From assembly GCA_015064445.1 (NCBI GenBank), contig SVSE01000004.1, forward strand, positions 1-64,000: a DNA stretch of 64,000 nt, written 5' to 3'. Made by a program: the position numbers and the translations under genes. Source of the stretch: Oscillospiraceae bacterium (GTDB lineage: Bacteria; Bacillota; Clostridia; Oscillospirales; CAG-272). This document shows positions 1-8,320 of this stretch, in pieces (position 1 is the stretch's first letter; every line of letters starts with the position of its first letter). Below the pieces are notes generated by a model. The model was not told the origin of the DNA and did not search any database. It saw only the letters and a list, made by a program, of their open reading frames with translations.

Positions 1-142
1 TTACCTCGCTTGTCTGCTCGGGCTTTGGCAATACATTTACATATCCACAAAACGGGCATCTATGCACGCCCTTTTCGACGATTACCTCGCTTATCGGTGC
101 AGTACAGCCTGCACATTCAAGTGTAAACATTGAAGTCGACAT
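1..142 (-). CDS. Zinc-ribbon protein, 5' part only
   Basis: The frame begins with ATG at 140-142 and runs off the left edge, so only 47 codons are visible. They contain two cysteine knuckles, C10/C13 and C29/C32 (CAGC and CPFCG), which is the spacing of a small zinc ribbon that would bind one metal ion. The ATG shares one base with the stop codon of pyruvate kinase (a TAATG junction), so translation is probably coupled to pyk. A second in-frame ATG four codons later could also be used. The family and function cannot be named from this fragment. Confidence 0.6.
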   Translation of the reverse strand, partial: MSTSMFTLECAGCTAPISEVIVEKGVHRCPFCGYVNVLPKPEQTSEV

Positions 143-1554
143 TATATATCTTCCATTCTAATTGTATTTGTGTTACCGCTTGCGCCAGTTTGTGAGCCAC
201 CTGTTATAACAACCTTATCGCCCTTTGTGAGCTTCAAGGCTTGCTTTGCAAGATTCTTTGCGGTATAGAAAAGAACCTCAATTTGTGGATACACCTCGCA
301 CATAATAGGCATTACGCCCCAAGAGAGCGCGAGCTGGTGGAAGGTCTTTTCGCTTACAGTAAGACCGATTATATCAACAGGGGAACGGAAGCGCGATACC
401 ATTCGTGCAGTCATTCCCGACATTGAGCAAACAACGATTGCCTTAGCGCCGATATCTATCGACATTCCACAAACGGAGTGAGAGATTGCGTCAAGGGAGT
501 TCTTTATTCTAAACTCGGTTGAGTAGAAAAGCTTCTTATAGTCGATGCTCTTTTCAGCCTGCTCTGCAATCTTTGCCATTGTGGCAACGGTCAAAACAGG
601 ATACTTGCCCGCGGCAGTTTCGCCCGAGAGCATTACAGCGCTTGTGCCATCGAAAACAGCATTTGCGACATCAGAAATCTCGGCTCTTGTTGGGCGAGGA
701 TTTGTTGTCATGCTTTCAAGCATTTCAGTGGCCGTAATTACACGCTTACCGAGCATACGACATTTTGTGATTATCTTCTTTTGAATTGCAGGTAATTCCT
801 CAAATGGAATTTCAACGCCCATATCGCCACGGCCTATCATAATTCCGTCACACTCGGAGCAAATTGACTCGATATTGTCAACTCCACTCTGATTTTCAAT
901 CTTAGCGATAAGACCGATGCTTGTGCAACCGTTTTCCTTTAGGAAATTCTTAACATCGAGCACATCCTGAACGGTTGAAACAAAGGAGCAAGCCACATAT
1001 TCAATATCGTTTTGGATTCCAAAAAGCAAATCCCTCTTATCCTGCTCGCTAAGATACACCTGCTTCATAACCTTTCCAGGGAAGCTCATGCTCTTACGAT
1101 TAGAGATAACGCCACCAGAAAGAACGGTGCAGACAATCTCCGTGCCCTCGATTTTCTCAACCTTAAATGCAAGAAGACCGTTATTTACGAGGATTTTATC
1201 TCCCATCTCAAGCTCGTTATTTAGGTTTTTGTAGCTAACGGAAACGATTTCCCTGCTACCGATAATATCTCTTGTTGTAAATGTAAAGGTATCTCCGTCC
1301 GAGAGCTCCTCCTTACCGTTTTCGAATGTGCCAAGACGGTATTCCGGGCCCTTGGTGTCAAGCATTATTGCAAGAGGCATATTAAGCTCAGTCCTTACCT
1401 TCTTGAGCAAATCTATGTTTTTTTGATGGTCCTCGTGAGTTCCGTGTGAGAAGTTGAGTCTTGCGACATTCATTCCCGCCCTTGCCATTTCGGTAAGAGT
1501 TTTCTCATTATTCGAGGCTGGTCCTATTGTACATACAATTTTGGTTTTTCTCAT
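142..1554 (-). CDS. pyk: Pyruvate kinase
   Basis: Converts phosphoenolpyruvate and ADP to pyruvate and ATP, the last step of glycolysis, in the cytoplasm. The 470-residue product has the usual length for a pyruvate kinase without the extra C-terminal PEP-utiliser domain found in Bacillus. It starts with the typical MRKTKIVCTIGPAS segment, contains the substrate-binding NFSHG, MLDTKGPE and IGRGDMGVE motifs, and the signature ITATEMLESM followed by NPRPTRAE. The C-terminal allosteric domain is complete up to the stop. It has its own promoter and overlaps the next zinc-ribbon gene by one base. Together with the lactate dehydrogenase at the right edge it fits a fermentative lifestyle. Confidence 0.97.
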   Translation of the reverse strand: MRKTKIVCTIGPASNNEKTLTEMARAGMNVARLNFSHGTHEDHQKNIDLLKKVRTELNMPLAIMLDTKGPEYRLGTFENGKEELSDGDTFTFTTRDIIGSREIVSVSYKNLNNELEMGDKILVNNGLLAFKVEKIEGTEIVCTVLSGGVISNRKSMSFPGKVMKQVYLSEQDKRDLLFGIQNDIEYVACSFVSTVQDVLDVKNFLKENGCTSIGLIAKIENQSGVDNIESICSECDGIMIGRGDMGVEIPFEELPAIQKKIITKCRMLGKRVITATEMLESMTTNPRPTRAEISDVANAVFDGTSAVMLSGETAAGKYPVLTVATMAKIAEQAEKSIDYKKLFYSTEFRIKNSLDAISHSVCGMSIDIGAKAIVVCSMSGMTARMVSRFRSPVDIIGLTVSEKTFHQLALSWGVMPIMCEVYPQIEVLFYTAKNLAKQALKLTKGDKVVITGGSQTGASGNTNTIRMEDI

Positions 1555-1585
1555 GGTGCGTATTTCCTTTTTGTAAGATACTTAA

Positions 1586-1614
1586 ATTTTATCATAATAT
1601 ATAGTACTTTTCAA
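1586..1614 (-). promoter_or_regulatory. Sigma-A promoter of pyk
   Basis: On the minus strand TTGAAA (1609-1614) and TAAAAT (1586-1591) are separated by exactly 17 bp. Transcription would start about 25-30 bases before the pyk ATG. Confidence 0.7.
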
Positions 1615-1634
1615 GACAAAATCATCAAAAAATA

Positions 1635-1663
1635 TTGATTGCCCTATAACTTTATGTTAAAAT
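1635..1663 (+). promoter_or_regulatory. Sigma-A promoter of rmuC
   Basis: TTGATT (1635-1640) and TAAAAT (1658-1663) with a 17-bp spacer, 28 bp before the rmuC start. It is arranged back to back with the pyk promoter. Confidence 0.7.
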
Positions 1664-1690
1664 AATAATATATGGACAAGGGGGATAGCT

Positions 1691-2971
1691 ATGGAAGCCT
1701 TAATTATTGTAAATATAGTCCTAACCGCGCTTTTGGCGTTAGGCGTTGTATATCTTATTTTGAAAAGCAGAAAAGGTGGTAGCGAGGGTGCGTCCTCGGG
1801 CGACGCGTCGTCGATAAATGCCACAATTGATGCATCGGTTAAGTCGATAAATTTGCAAATCGAGAAGCTCGAAAGGCAGATGAGTGCCTTAAAGGAGGAA
1901 AACGCGAAGAGTCAGCTTGAAATTGTAAAGGCGCTTGGCGAAAACTTCGGCAAGATTATCGAATCGAGTGCGAAAAGCAACGAGGCAAATATAAAGCACT
2001 TGAGCGACGGTCTTGAATCAATTCGCAAGCAGAATAACGAAAAGCTTGAGGCTATTCAAAAGGCAGTTGATGAAAAGCTTGACGCAACACTTACCTCTCG
2101 ACTTAAAACCTCGTTTGACAATGTTATTAAGCAAATTAGTGATGTCAATACAGCTGTTGGCGAAATCAAGGGGCTTGCAAAGGATGTTAGCTCGCTTAAT
2201 CGTGTGCTTACAAATGTTAAAACGAAGGGTATTGTAGGCGAAATTGCGCTTGCAAATATCATTGAGCAGACGCTCACTCCAGACCAGTACGAAACAAACA
2301 AGGTTACCAAGGCAGGCTCGAGCGATCCTGTTGAATTTGCGATAAAAATGCCAGGAAGTGACGATAAATCGGTATATATGCCGATTGATGCCAAATTCCC
2401 TCTTGAGGCATATCACGCAATGAAGGACGCATCCGATGCGCTTGACAAGGAAAGATACGAGAGTGCAAAGAAGGAGCTCAAAGCACGCATAAAGAGATTT
2501 GCCAAGGACATTCGCGACAAGTACATAGACCCACCGAATACAACCGATTTTGCAATTATGTTCTTGCCTATCGAGGGGCTTTATGTTGAGGCGCTCGATA
2601 TGGGACTTTTTGAGGAGCTTCAGCGCGATTACAAGATAAACATTGCAGGTCCATCAACCTTGACTGCGCTTCTCAATGCACTTCAGGTTGGCTTTAAGTC
2701 GCTTATCATTCAAAAGCGTTCAAGTCAGGTGTTCGATTTGCTTGGCGCAGTTAAGCACGAGTTTGGCAAATTTGCCGACTCTCTTAGTAAGGTTCAAAAG
2801 AAATTTGGCGAGGCAAGCAACGAAATGGAAAATCTCGTTGGCACTCGTACAAGAATGATAAACTCCAAGCTCAAATCAATTACTGCTCTTGATGAGCCAA
2901 GCGCCGAGGCGATTCTTGGCACAGCCGACACCGAAAAGGAAGAGGCCGACCCACTTTGGGCAATAGAATAA
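1691..2971 (+). CDS. rmuC: DNA recombination protein RmuC
   Basis: RmuC proteins are membrane-anchored coiled-coil proteins with a restriction-endonuclease-like core that limit inversion events at short inverted repeats in E. coli. The 426-residue product has one N-terminal membrane segment (about residues 3-23), a long coiled coil (about 45-150) and the RmuC core from about 175, including the GIVGE, IDAKFPLE, DPPNTTDF and GPSTLTALLNALQ blocks that define the family. The start follows a GGGGG ribosome binding site. It is a single-gene unit with its own promoter and terminator. The biochemical activity remains poorly defined even in model organisms. Confidence 0.93.
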   Translation: MEALIIVNIVLTALLALGVVYLILKSRKGGSEGASSGDASSINATIDASVKSINLQIEKLERQMSALKEENAKSQLEIVKALGENFGKIIESSAKSNEANIKHLSDGLESIRKQNNEKLEAIQKAVDEKLDATLTSRLKTSFDNVIKQISDVNTAVGEIKGLAKDVSSLNRVLTNVKTKGIVGEIALANIIEQTLTPDQYETNKVTKAGSSDPVEFAIKMPGSDDKSVYMPIDAKFPLEAYHAMKDASDALDKERYESAKKELKARIKRFAKDIRDKYIDPPNTTDFAIMFLPIEGLYVEALDMGLFEELQRDYKINIAGPSTLTALLNALQVGFKSLIIQKRSSQVFDLLGAVKHEFGKFADSLSKVQKKFGEASNEMENLVGTRTRMINSKLKSITALDEPSAEAILGTADTEKEEADPLWAIE

Positions 2972-2972
2972 T

Positions 2973-2999
2973 AAAAAGGCACTCATCGAGTGCCTTTTT
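2973..2999. terminator. Intrinsic terminator after rmuC
   Basis: A hairpin GGCACTC-ATC-GAGTGCC flanked by A5 and T5, two bases after the rmuC stop. It is symmetrical enough to work in both directions. Confidence 0.9.
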
Positions 3000-3037
3000 G
3001 ATTTTGTGAACATTTTATGAAAATTAAGCGAAAAGCA

Positions 3038-3067
3038 TTTACAAGCACATTTTTCGTATGCTACAAT
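3038..3067 (+). promoter_or_regulatory. Promoter of the lipoprotein pair
   Basis: TTTACA (3038-3043) and TACAAT (3062-3067) with an 18-bp spacer, 23 bp before the start codon of the first lipoprotein. Confidence 0.65.
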
Positions 3068-3090
3068 AAAATTAGAAAGGAGTTGATTTT

Positions 3091-3669
3091 ATGAAAAAAC
3101 TACTATCTTTATTACTTGCGTTAGTTTTGTGCCTTGGAGTGCTTGTCGCTTGCGACAGTGAGGCTCAAAAGGAGCGCTTGCGTGCCGAAATAGAGTCGGA
3201 GATTCGCGCCGAAATTGAGGCACAGGAAATGGCAAAAAGAGAAAAAACATACACCTTTTACAGTGTGATGTTGGACTGCAATCCTGACGTTTTTAAAACA
3301 AATCAATTGTTTGGCAATTATGATATCTTTTATAGTTCGTATCGCCAGTTATATGATTATAACGATGAGAATATAGTTAAAATCACAAGAGACACCTTTG
3401 AAAGCTATTATGTTTTATCTGTCTACGCAGGAAATCTTTTACATAGCCCGTTTCAAACAAGCTATAACAACTTGAGGCACGAAGCAGGGAGCCTTTATTC
3501 GCTTGACTTTTGCTTAGAGTATGATCCAAGCGAAACAGTAAATTCGTTTGAATATGCAGTTTATTCTCAAACAGGACACCATTTGGTTTTGGTACCAAGA
3601 GAAGAAATTGAGATTCAAGGCACGCCCGAAATCCTTGTACACAAGATAATAACAGTTACAACCGAATAA
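3091..3669 (+). CDS. Small lipoprotein, paralogue 1
   Basis: A 192-residue secreted lipoprotein of unknown function. It begins with a lipoprotein signal peptide ending in the lipobox L-V-A-C (Cys21), so the mature protein would be lipid-anchored on the outer face of the membrane. A short Glu/Arg-rich helix (about 24-50) follows, then a globular part. The start follows AAAGGAG. The signal-peptide coding DNA is almost identical to that of the next gene, and the two mature proteins share weak similarity (aromatic-rich middle part, then a beta strand ending LVPREE or LIPKSE), so they look like a tandem duplication that has diverged. No known domain recognised. Confidence 0.85.
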   Translation: MKKLLSLLLALVLCLGVLVACDSEAQKERLRAEIESEIRAEIEAQEMAKREKTYTFYSVMLDCNPDVFKTNQLFGNYDIFYSSYRQLYDYNDENIVKITRDTFESYYVLSVYAGNLLHSPFQTSYNNLRHEAGSLYSLDFCLEYDPSETVNSFEYAVYSQTGHHLVLVPREEIEIQGTPEILVHKIITVTTE

Positions 3670-3722
3670 CAAAAATCACAGAACAAAAAACTGTAACATT
3701 ATCATAGCAAAGAGGTGATTTT

Positions 3723-4310
3723 ATGAAAAAACTACTATCTTTATTACTTGCAATGATTTTGTGTCTTGGAGTGCTTGTTGCTTGCAATGGCGAGAACGAT
3801 TCATTAGAGGTTGACACCTCGAAAAGTGCGACAGTACAATATTATTATCACGAAACAATAAGCGAAGAACTGAACGCTCCTTTTGAAAACGAGGCTGTTC
3901 TAATTAAAAATTATAATGATTTTATTGATTTCGCCGAGGAAAGAACGGATTATTCTTACAAGACACGAACCAGCATAAACGAACAACTTTTTGATAATTA
4001 TTATCTTTTGAGAGTTACGAGAGGATACTGTGAAGAAATAGGGTACAGGTCCTTTAAGGCACAAAATGGCAGCAAGAAATCATTCTCTATTATTTTTGAC
4101 AAATTGTCTTTTTATGATGGCAAACATTTTCGCAACGGCAAGGTTGAATACTCGATAAGCTATATACCATATGAGCCGCCCACTCAAGCAACAAAAATCT
4201 ATAAGGCGTATTATGACTTTGTTTTGATTCCGAAAAGCGAAGTAACCATAAATTCGTTTGATGAAGTCAACGTGGAAGTTTATACTCTTACATATTATGT
4301 GCAAGGTTAG
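3723..4310 (+). CDS. Small lipoprotein, paralogue 2
   Basis: A 195-residue lipoprotein that follows its paralogue by 53 bp and is probably co-transcribed with it. The signal peptide again ends in L-V-A-C, and the ribosome binding site AGAGGTG and the first codons are nearly the same DNA as in the upstream copy. The mature domain is rich in Tyr, Phe and acidic residues and has alternating hydrophobic stretches that suggest beta structure. It has no recognised domain. The much stronger conservation of the signal peptide DNA than of the mature domain fits either rapid divergence of the surface-exposed part or signal-peptide gene conversion. Confidence 0.85.
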   Translation: MKKLLSLLLAMILCLGVLVACNGENDSLEVDTSKSATVQYYYHETISEELNAPFENEAVLIKNYNDFIDFAEERTDYSYKTRTSINEQLFDNYYLLRVTRGYCEEIGYRSFKAQNGSKKSFSIIFDKLSFYDGKHFRNGKVEYSISYIPYEPPTQATKIYKAYYDFVLIPKSEVTINSFDEVNVEVYTLTYYVQG

Positions 4311-4363
4311 CAAAATGATTTTGCGCATCGTTACTGTTCCCATATGTATACACTAATCATCAA

Positions 4364-4388
4364 AAAAGACGCTCGTTGAGCGTCTTTT
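4364..4388. terminator. Bidirectional terminator between convergent genes
   Basis: AAAAGACGCTC-GTT-GAGCGTCTTTT lies between the lipoprotein gene (plus strand) and the phosphatase gene (minus strand). The stem is followed by a T tract on both strands, so it serves both genes. Confidence 0.9.
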
Positions 4389-4389
4389 C

Positions 4390-5187
4390 TTATTCAAGGT
4401 AGTTGTCGCGAAGAGCGTTTATATAGTCCTCGTCTATGCCCATTTTGGCTTTAAAGAAGTCCATTTCGCTTGGATATGTGTCGATAAAATCGAAAACAGC
4501 CTTCGCATATTCGGGCAGAACGCAGTTTACTCTTTCGATGTCGAGAATGATTTGCTCATCATAGCCCTGTTCTCTGCCTATTGCCTGTGCCTCACGAACA
4601 TCAATCATTGCGCTTTCGTTAGTTTTAAGGTAATCGTCAAGAATTTGCTCTCGCTTAACTCCGAGCGCGCTAAGAAAGAGGATTGCGCCCACTCCCGTCC
4701 TATCCTTGCCTGCTGTACAATGGAAAATGGTCGCACCCTGTGTCGTTTCTTTTAGATAGTCAAAGAAAATTTTATATTGTGAGAGCGAATAATCGCTTGA
4801 ATACAAATCACGATAGAACGACTGCATCCACTCGTAGCCCTTGCCCTGAAAATCGGCTGTAAAGTGCAACAAAATATCGCCTATGGTTTTAGTTTGATAA
4901 TCATTTTTGCTCATTACTCTTGTAGCGAGCTCCTGCACGATAGGAATGTGTATATATTCGACACCATCTATTTTTACATTAGGTGTGGAATTTATAACGG
5001 TTTGTGTGCGAAAATCAAGCACTCTTTTTAGTCCCAAGCGCTTTAAAAGCGCGATGTCCTCGCAGGTCAGCATTGAGAGATTTCCTGTGCGAAGAAGTCT
5101 GCCACTCTTGACTCTTCTGCCATCGTGCGCCTCAAGACCACCAAGGTCACGCGCGTTTTTTGTGCCTTTAAGGTCTAATTTAGCCAT
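4390..5187 (-). CDS. Tyrosine-protein phosphatase (Y_phosphatase3 family)
   Basis: A 265-residue cytoplasmic phosphatase of the atypical tyrosine phosphatase / phosphoinositide phosphatase group found in many Firmicutes (Listeria LipA-like). It shows the N-terminal NARDLGG motif, and the P-loop HCTAGKDRTG at residues 156-165 with the catalytic Cys157 and Arg163. The start chosen is the ATG at 5185-5187, because GGAGGTG lies ten bases before it. A TTG further upstream would overlap that ribosome binding site. The substrate cannot be deduced from the sequence. There is no secretion signal, unlike the exported virulence-associated members. Confidence 0.9.
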   Translation of the reverse strand: MAKLDLKGTKNARDLGGLEAHDGRRVKSGRLLRTGNLSMLTCEDIALLKRLGLKRVLDFRTQTVINSTPNVKIDGVEYIHIPIVQELATRVMSKNDYQTKTIGDILLHFTADFQGKGYEWMQSFYRDLYSSDYSLSQYKIFFDYLKETTQGATIFHCTAGKDRTGVGAILFLSALGVKREQILDDYLKTNESAMIDVREAQAIGREQGYDEQIILDIERVNCVLPEYAKAVFDFIDTYPSEMDFFKAKMGIDEDYINALRDNYLE

Positions 5188-5228
5188 TTTTTCACGCACC
5201 TCCAACTTTTTTAATATTATATAGCAAA

Positions 5229-5273
5229 ATTATATCACATTTTCTTGATATTTTCAACCGATTATGGTATCAT
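5229..5273. promoter_or_regulatory. Overlapping divergent promoters (phosphatase / cysE)
   Basis: Minus strand: TTGAAA (5252-5257), 17 bp, TATAAT (5229-5234) for the phosphatase. Plus strand: TTGATA (5245-5250), 17 bp, TATCAT (5268-5273) for cysE. The two -35 regions interlock, so the two promoters may compete for RNA polymerase. Confidence 0.7.
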
Positions 5274-5309
5274 TAAATAAAGATTTTCATTTTGCCAAAG
5301 GAGATTATT

Positions 5310-6179
5310 ATGGCAGATATTTCAAAAATTGCAAAAGAGATGGCGAGGGCTTACGACAAGTCGGAGATTACAATGCACGGCTCGTCACTTACATTGCCCG
5401 ATAAGGAAGAAATTATAAGCATACTGGGCGACATTAAAAAGCTTATGTTTCCTGCTTATTTTGCCTCGGGCGAGGCGAAGGGCGATGCTATTACCTTCTG
5501 CGAGCCACTTTTATATTCAATATACGGAAGAATTAAAAAGCAAATTTCGCTTGCCCTTTCCTTTAAGGAAAAGGATGTTGGCGACAAGGCAAACGAGATT
5601 GCAGAGCGCTTTATCAGTGCGCTTCCAGGCATACACGCGCTTTTGTTAACAGATGTTGATGCGTCCTTTGAGGGCGACCCTGCGGCGCAAAGCAAGGAGG
5701 AAATTGTTTTCTCTTATCCTGGCTTTAATGCGATTTTCGTATACAGAGTCGCACATTTGCTCTATCTTGACAAGGTTCCGTTCGTTCCTCGTATGATGAC
5801 AGAGTATGCGCACAGCTTGACTGGTATTGATATAAACCCCGGTGCGACAATAGGCGAATACTTCTTTATCGACCACGGTACAGGCGTTGTTATCGGCGAA
5901 ACAACCGTAATCGGCAAGCGAGTAAGAGTTTATCAGGGCGTAACACTCGGTGCGCTCTCTCCAAGAAAGGGACAGTCCCTTGCCGGTGTTAAAAGACATC
6001 CTACAATTTGCGACGGAGTTACAATTTACTCGGGCGCATCTATTCTCGGTGGCGAGACCGTGATAGGCGAGGGCGCCATTATCGGCGGTAACTCGTTTAT
6101 TTGCGAGAGCGTTGATGCAAATGCAAAGGTTAGCATCAAGCTTCCAGAGCTTATTATAAAGAGTGAGAAAAAGAAATGA
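5310..6179 (+). CDS. cysE: Serine O-acetyltransferase
   Basis: Transfers acetyl from acetyl-CoA to L-serine, the first step of cysteine synthesis. The 289-residue product has an alpha-helical N-terminal domain and a C-terminal left-handed beta helix of hexapeptide repeats. The diagnostic block DINPGATIGEYFFIDHGTG and IGETTVIG is present, as is the RHPTI segment. Start: ATG 5310 with AAGGAG seven bases upstream; an in-frame TTG six codons earlier would destroy that site. It heads an operon in which every junction overlaps by four bases or is separated by a few bases. The length is that of the long-N-terminus form rather than the short Bacillus form. Confidence 0.93.
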   Translation: MADISKIAKEMARAYDKSEITMHGSSLTLPDKEEIISILGDIKKLMFPAYFASGEAKGDAITFCEPLLYSIYGRIKKQISLALSFKEKDVGDKANEIAERFISALPGIHALLLTDVDASFEGDPAAQSKEEIVFSYPGFNAIFVYRVAHLLYLDKVPFVPRMMTEYAHSLTGIDINPGATIGEYFFIDHGTGVVIGETTVIGKRVRVYQGVTLGALSPRKGQSLAGVKRHPTICDGVTIYSGASILGGETVIGEGAIIGGNSFICESVDANAKVSIKLPELIIKSEKKK

Positions 6180-6658
6180 AGTGCAAAATAAAAACAGTTA
6201 CAAGACAGCGCGAGGACAAGATTTCCCTCTTCGATGATACGTTTTCGGGGGGCTTTACCTCGGTTAGTGGCACGCTTGATGCGCACGATATCGACACTAT
6301 AACCTCTTATTATGAGGGCGATATTTGCGTCGAGGGCGACGAGGTTAAAATCTCGTATGTCGAGTCAGGTGGCGATATGGAGGGTGTAAACACTACCGTT
6401 TCGTATAGCATATCAAATCCTGACGAGCTTACAATTTCTCGTGAGGGCGAGGTTAATGCGATTATGCTCTTTTCAAGAGGCAAGCGCACAATCTCAATTT
6501 ATCAGACTCCATTTATGCCATTTGAGATAGGAATTTACACAAGTCGCATAAAAAACGAGATTATGGACAAGGGCACGCTTGAGCTTTCTTATATTATCGA
6601 AATCAAGGGCGCGCTCGCACAAAAAACAGAACTAAAAATGGAAATTAAGAAGATATGA
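6176..6658 (+). CDS. DUF1934 family beta-barrel protein (YwiB-like)
   Basis: A 160-residue protein resembling the calycin-like YwiB/DUF1934 family, predicted eight-stranded beta barrels of unknown function conserved in Firmicutes. Visible family features are the central Y-E-x-x-G-like turns, the segment S-R-x-G-E-V-N-A-I-M-L-F followed by R-G-K-R, and the Y-x-T-P-F-M-P-F-E-I block. The ATG overlaps the cysE stop by four bases (ATGA), and its own stop overlaps holA in the same way. There is no signal peptide. The assignment is by pattern, not by alignment. Confidence 0.75.
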   Translation: MKCKIKTVTRQREDKISLFDDTFSGGFTSVSGTLDAHDIDTITSYYEGDICVEGDEVKISYVESGGDMEGVNTTVSYSISNPDELTISREGEVNAIMLFSRGKRTISIYQTPFMPFEIGIYTSRIKNEIMDKGTLELSYIIEIKGALAQKTELKMEIKKI

Positions 6659-7683
6659 CAGAGGCAGAATTTAGACAAGAGCTAAAGGACCTCAAGGGCG
6701 GATATCTCTTTTACGGAGATGAGGATTATTTAAAGCTTTCCTACGCCAAGGAGGTGCAAAAAAGAGTGCTTGACGGTGCGTTCGATGACTTTAATCACAT
6801 CGTAATTTACGGTGAGGATTACAGCGCGAGCGAGCTTTCTGGCGCAATCGCATCGCTTCCTATGATGACAGAAAAGAAGCTCGTCGAGGTGAGGGCACTT
6901 GACTTCAAGTCGCTCAAAAAGGACGAGATTTTGGCTCTTGGCGAGGCTCTCGAGGCGCTTGAGGACTGTGACCACACAATCCTTATTATGCGTGCCGACT
7001 CAAATCTTTTCGACGCAGGCAGACCTAAAGCACCAAGCGAGCTTTTCAAGCTTTTGACTAAGCATCTAACGCCTGTTGAATTTGCATTCCCAGCGTCAGG
7101 CAGGCTTTCCTCTTGGATTTTAAGACACTTCTCCGAGGGAAACATCGCATTTTCTGCCGAGCTTTGCGATTATCTTGTTGAAATTTGTGGCCATAGCATG
7201 TGGACGCTTTCAAACGAGATAGACAAGCTTTGTGCTTATGCAAAAAGCAACTCTCTTGCAACCATTGACAGAAAAACCATCGACCTTGTGTGCTGTAAAA
7301 GCATCGAATACGACGATTTTCAGCTTACAAATGTGCTTCTTGAGGGCAATAATGCGCTCGTTTTCGAGACACTTCGTCGTCAAAAGCTAAATCACGAGCC
7401 AGCGAATATGATTTTATTCTCCGTTGTTAAGATGTACACCGAGCTTTATGCTGTGTCTCGCCTTTATCAAACGGGAATGAGCAAGGGGCAGATCGCATCA
7501 ACGCTCAAGATTCACGAGTTTAAGGTTGGAAAATATCTTACTCGAATCGCGCGCTCCTCGCCTGCGAGAATCGAAAGAATGCTCGAGCTTTGCAGAGATG
7601 CCGACCTTCAATCTAAATCGGCACAAAATCTTGACACATACGGTGCGCTCGAAAGACTTATCAGCACTCTTTGTGCGCTTTGA
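6655..7683 (+). CDS. holA: DNA polymerase III delta subunit
   Basis: The delta subunit opens the beta sliding clamp within the clamp-loader complex so that it can be placed on DNA. The 342-residue product starts with the family's typical region (YLFYGDEDYLKLSYAKEV) and continues with the AAA+-like fold lacking a true Walker A, the segment LPMMTEKKLVEVR, and a helical C-terminal collar domain. Length and block order match HolA. It overlaps the DUF1934 gene by four bases and is followed six bases later by rnmV, so it is part of the same operon. Confidence 0.92.
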   Translation: MTEAEFRQELKDLKGGYLFYGDEDYLKLSYAKEVQKRVLDGAFDDFNHIVIYGEDYSASELSGAIASLPMMTEKKLVEVRALDFKSLKKDEILALGEALEALEDCDHTILIMRADSNLFDAGRPKAPSELFKLLTKHLTPVEFAFPASGRLSSWILRHFSEGNIAFSAELCDYLVEICGHSMWTLSNEIDKLCAYAKSNSLATIDRKTIDLVCCKSIEYDDFQLTNVLLEGNNALVFETLRRQKLNHEPANMILFSVVKMYTELYAVSRLYQTGMSKGQIASTLKIHEFKVGKYLTRIARSSPARIERMLELCRDADLQSKSAQNLDTYGALERLISTLCAL

Positions 7684-7689
7684 GGTTAT

Positions 7690-8268
7690 ATGAAAAGAAT
7701 TAGGTATCCGATTATTGTCGAGGGCAAATATGACAAGATAAAGATTTGCTCTCTCTTTGATGCGACTGTTATCACAACAGACGGATTTTCAATATTTAAT
7801 AAAAACGAGAAGCTTTCGCTTCTTCGCTCGCTTGCCGAAAGAGGTAAGATTATATTGCTTACCGACTCGGACGGTGGCGGGCATCTTATTCGCTCCCATA
7901 TCAAGAGTGCGATTCCCCCAGATAAGCTAATCAACCTTTACACTCCAAAGGTAGAGGGTAAGGAAAAGCGCAAGCGCGAGGCGTCAAGAGAGGGCTTTCT
8001 TGGCGTTGAGGGCATTGACAAGGACACTCTTATAAGCCTTCTTTCTCCGTTTACAACCGACGAGGACTCTCCAAAGGGCACAGGGCTTACCAAGGCTGAT
8101 TTGTATGCGCTTGGACTTAGCGGGCGCGAGGACAGCAAATCAAGACGCGAGACGCTTTTAAGGGCATTAAATCTCCCGCACGATATGACAGCTAACGCAA
8201 TGCTTTCAGCACTCGACATTCTCTATTCAAAAGAGGAAATCGAGGCGAAAATCAAGGAATTAAATTAA
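7690..8268 (+). CDS. rnmV: Ribonuclease M5 (Toprim domain)
   Basis: RNase M5 cuts both sides of 5S rRNA precursors in low-GC Gram-positive bacteria. The 192-residue product has a Toprim domain with the glutamate of IIVEGKYDK (around residue 11) and the aspartates of LLTDSDGGG (around 58), and a C-terminal helical domain of the DUF4093 type. These are the metal-binding residues expected for catalysis. It is the last gene of the cysE operon and is followed directly by a strong terminator. Confidence 0.88.
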   Translation: MKRIRYPIIVEGKYDKIKICSLFDATVITTDGFSIFNKNEKLSLLRSLAERGKIILLTDSDGGGHLIRSHIKSAIPPDKLINLYTPKVEGKEKRKREASREGFLGVEGIDKDTLISLLSPFTTDEDSPKGTGLTKADLYALGLSGREDSKSRRETLLRALNLPHDMTANAMLSALDILYSKEEIEAKIKELN

Positions 8269-8297
8269 AAAATCCTCGACTGTGTGTCGAGGATTTT
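8269..8297. terminator. Bidirectional terminator (rnmV / xylB)
   Basis: AAAATCCTCGAC-TGTGT-GTCGAGGATTTT begins right after the rnmV stop and also lies 23 bp beyond the xylB stop on the other strand. Confidence 0.9.
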
Positions 8298-8320
8298 GTT
8301 TTTATTCTTGCTATTTTATT

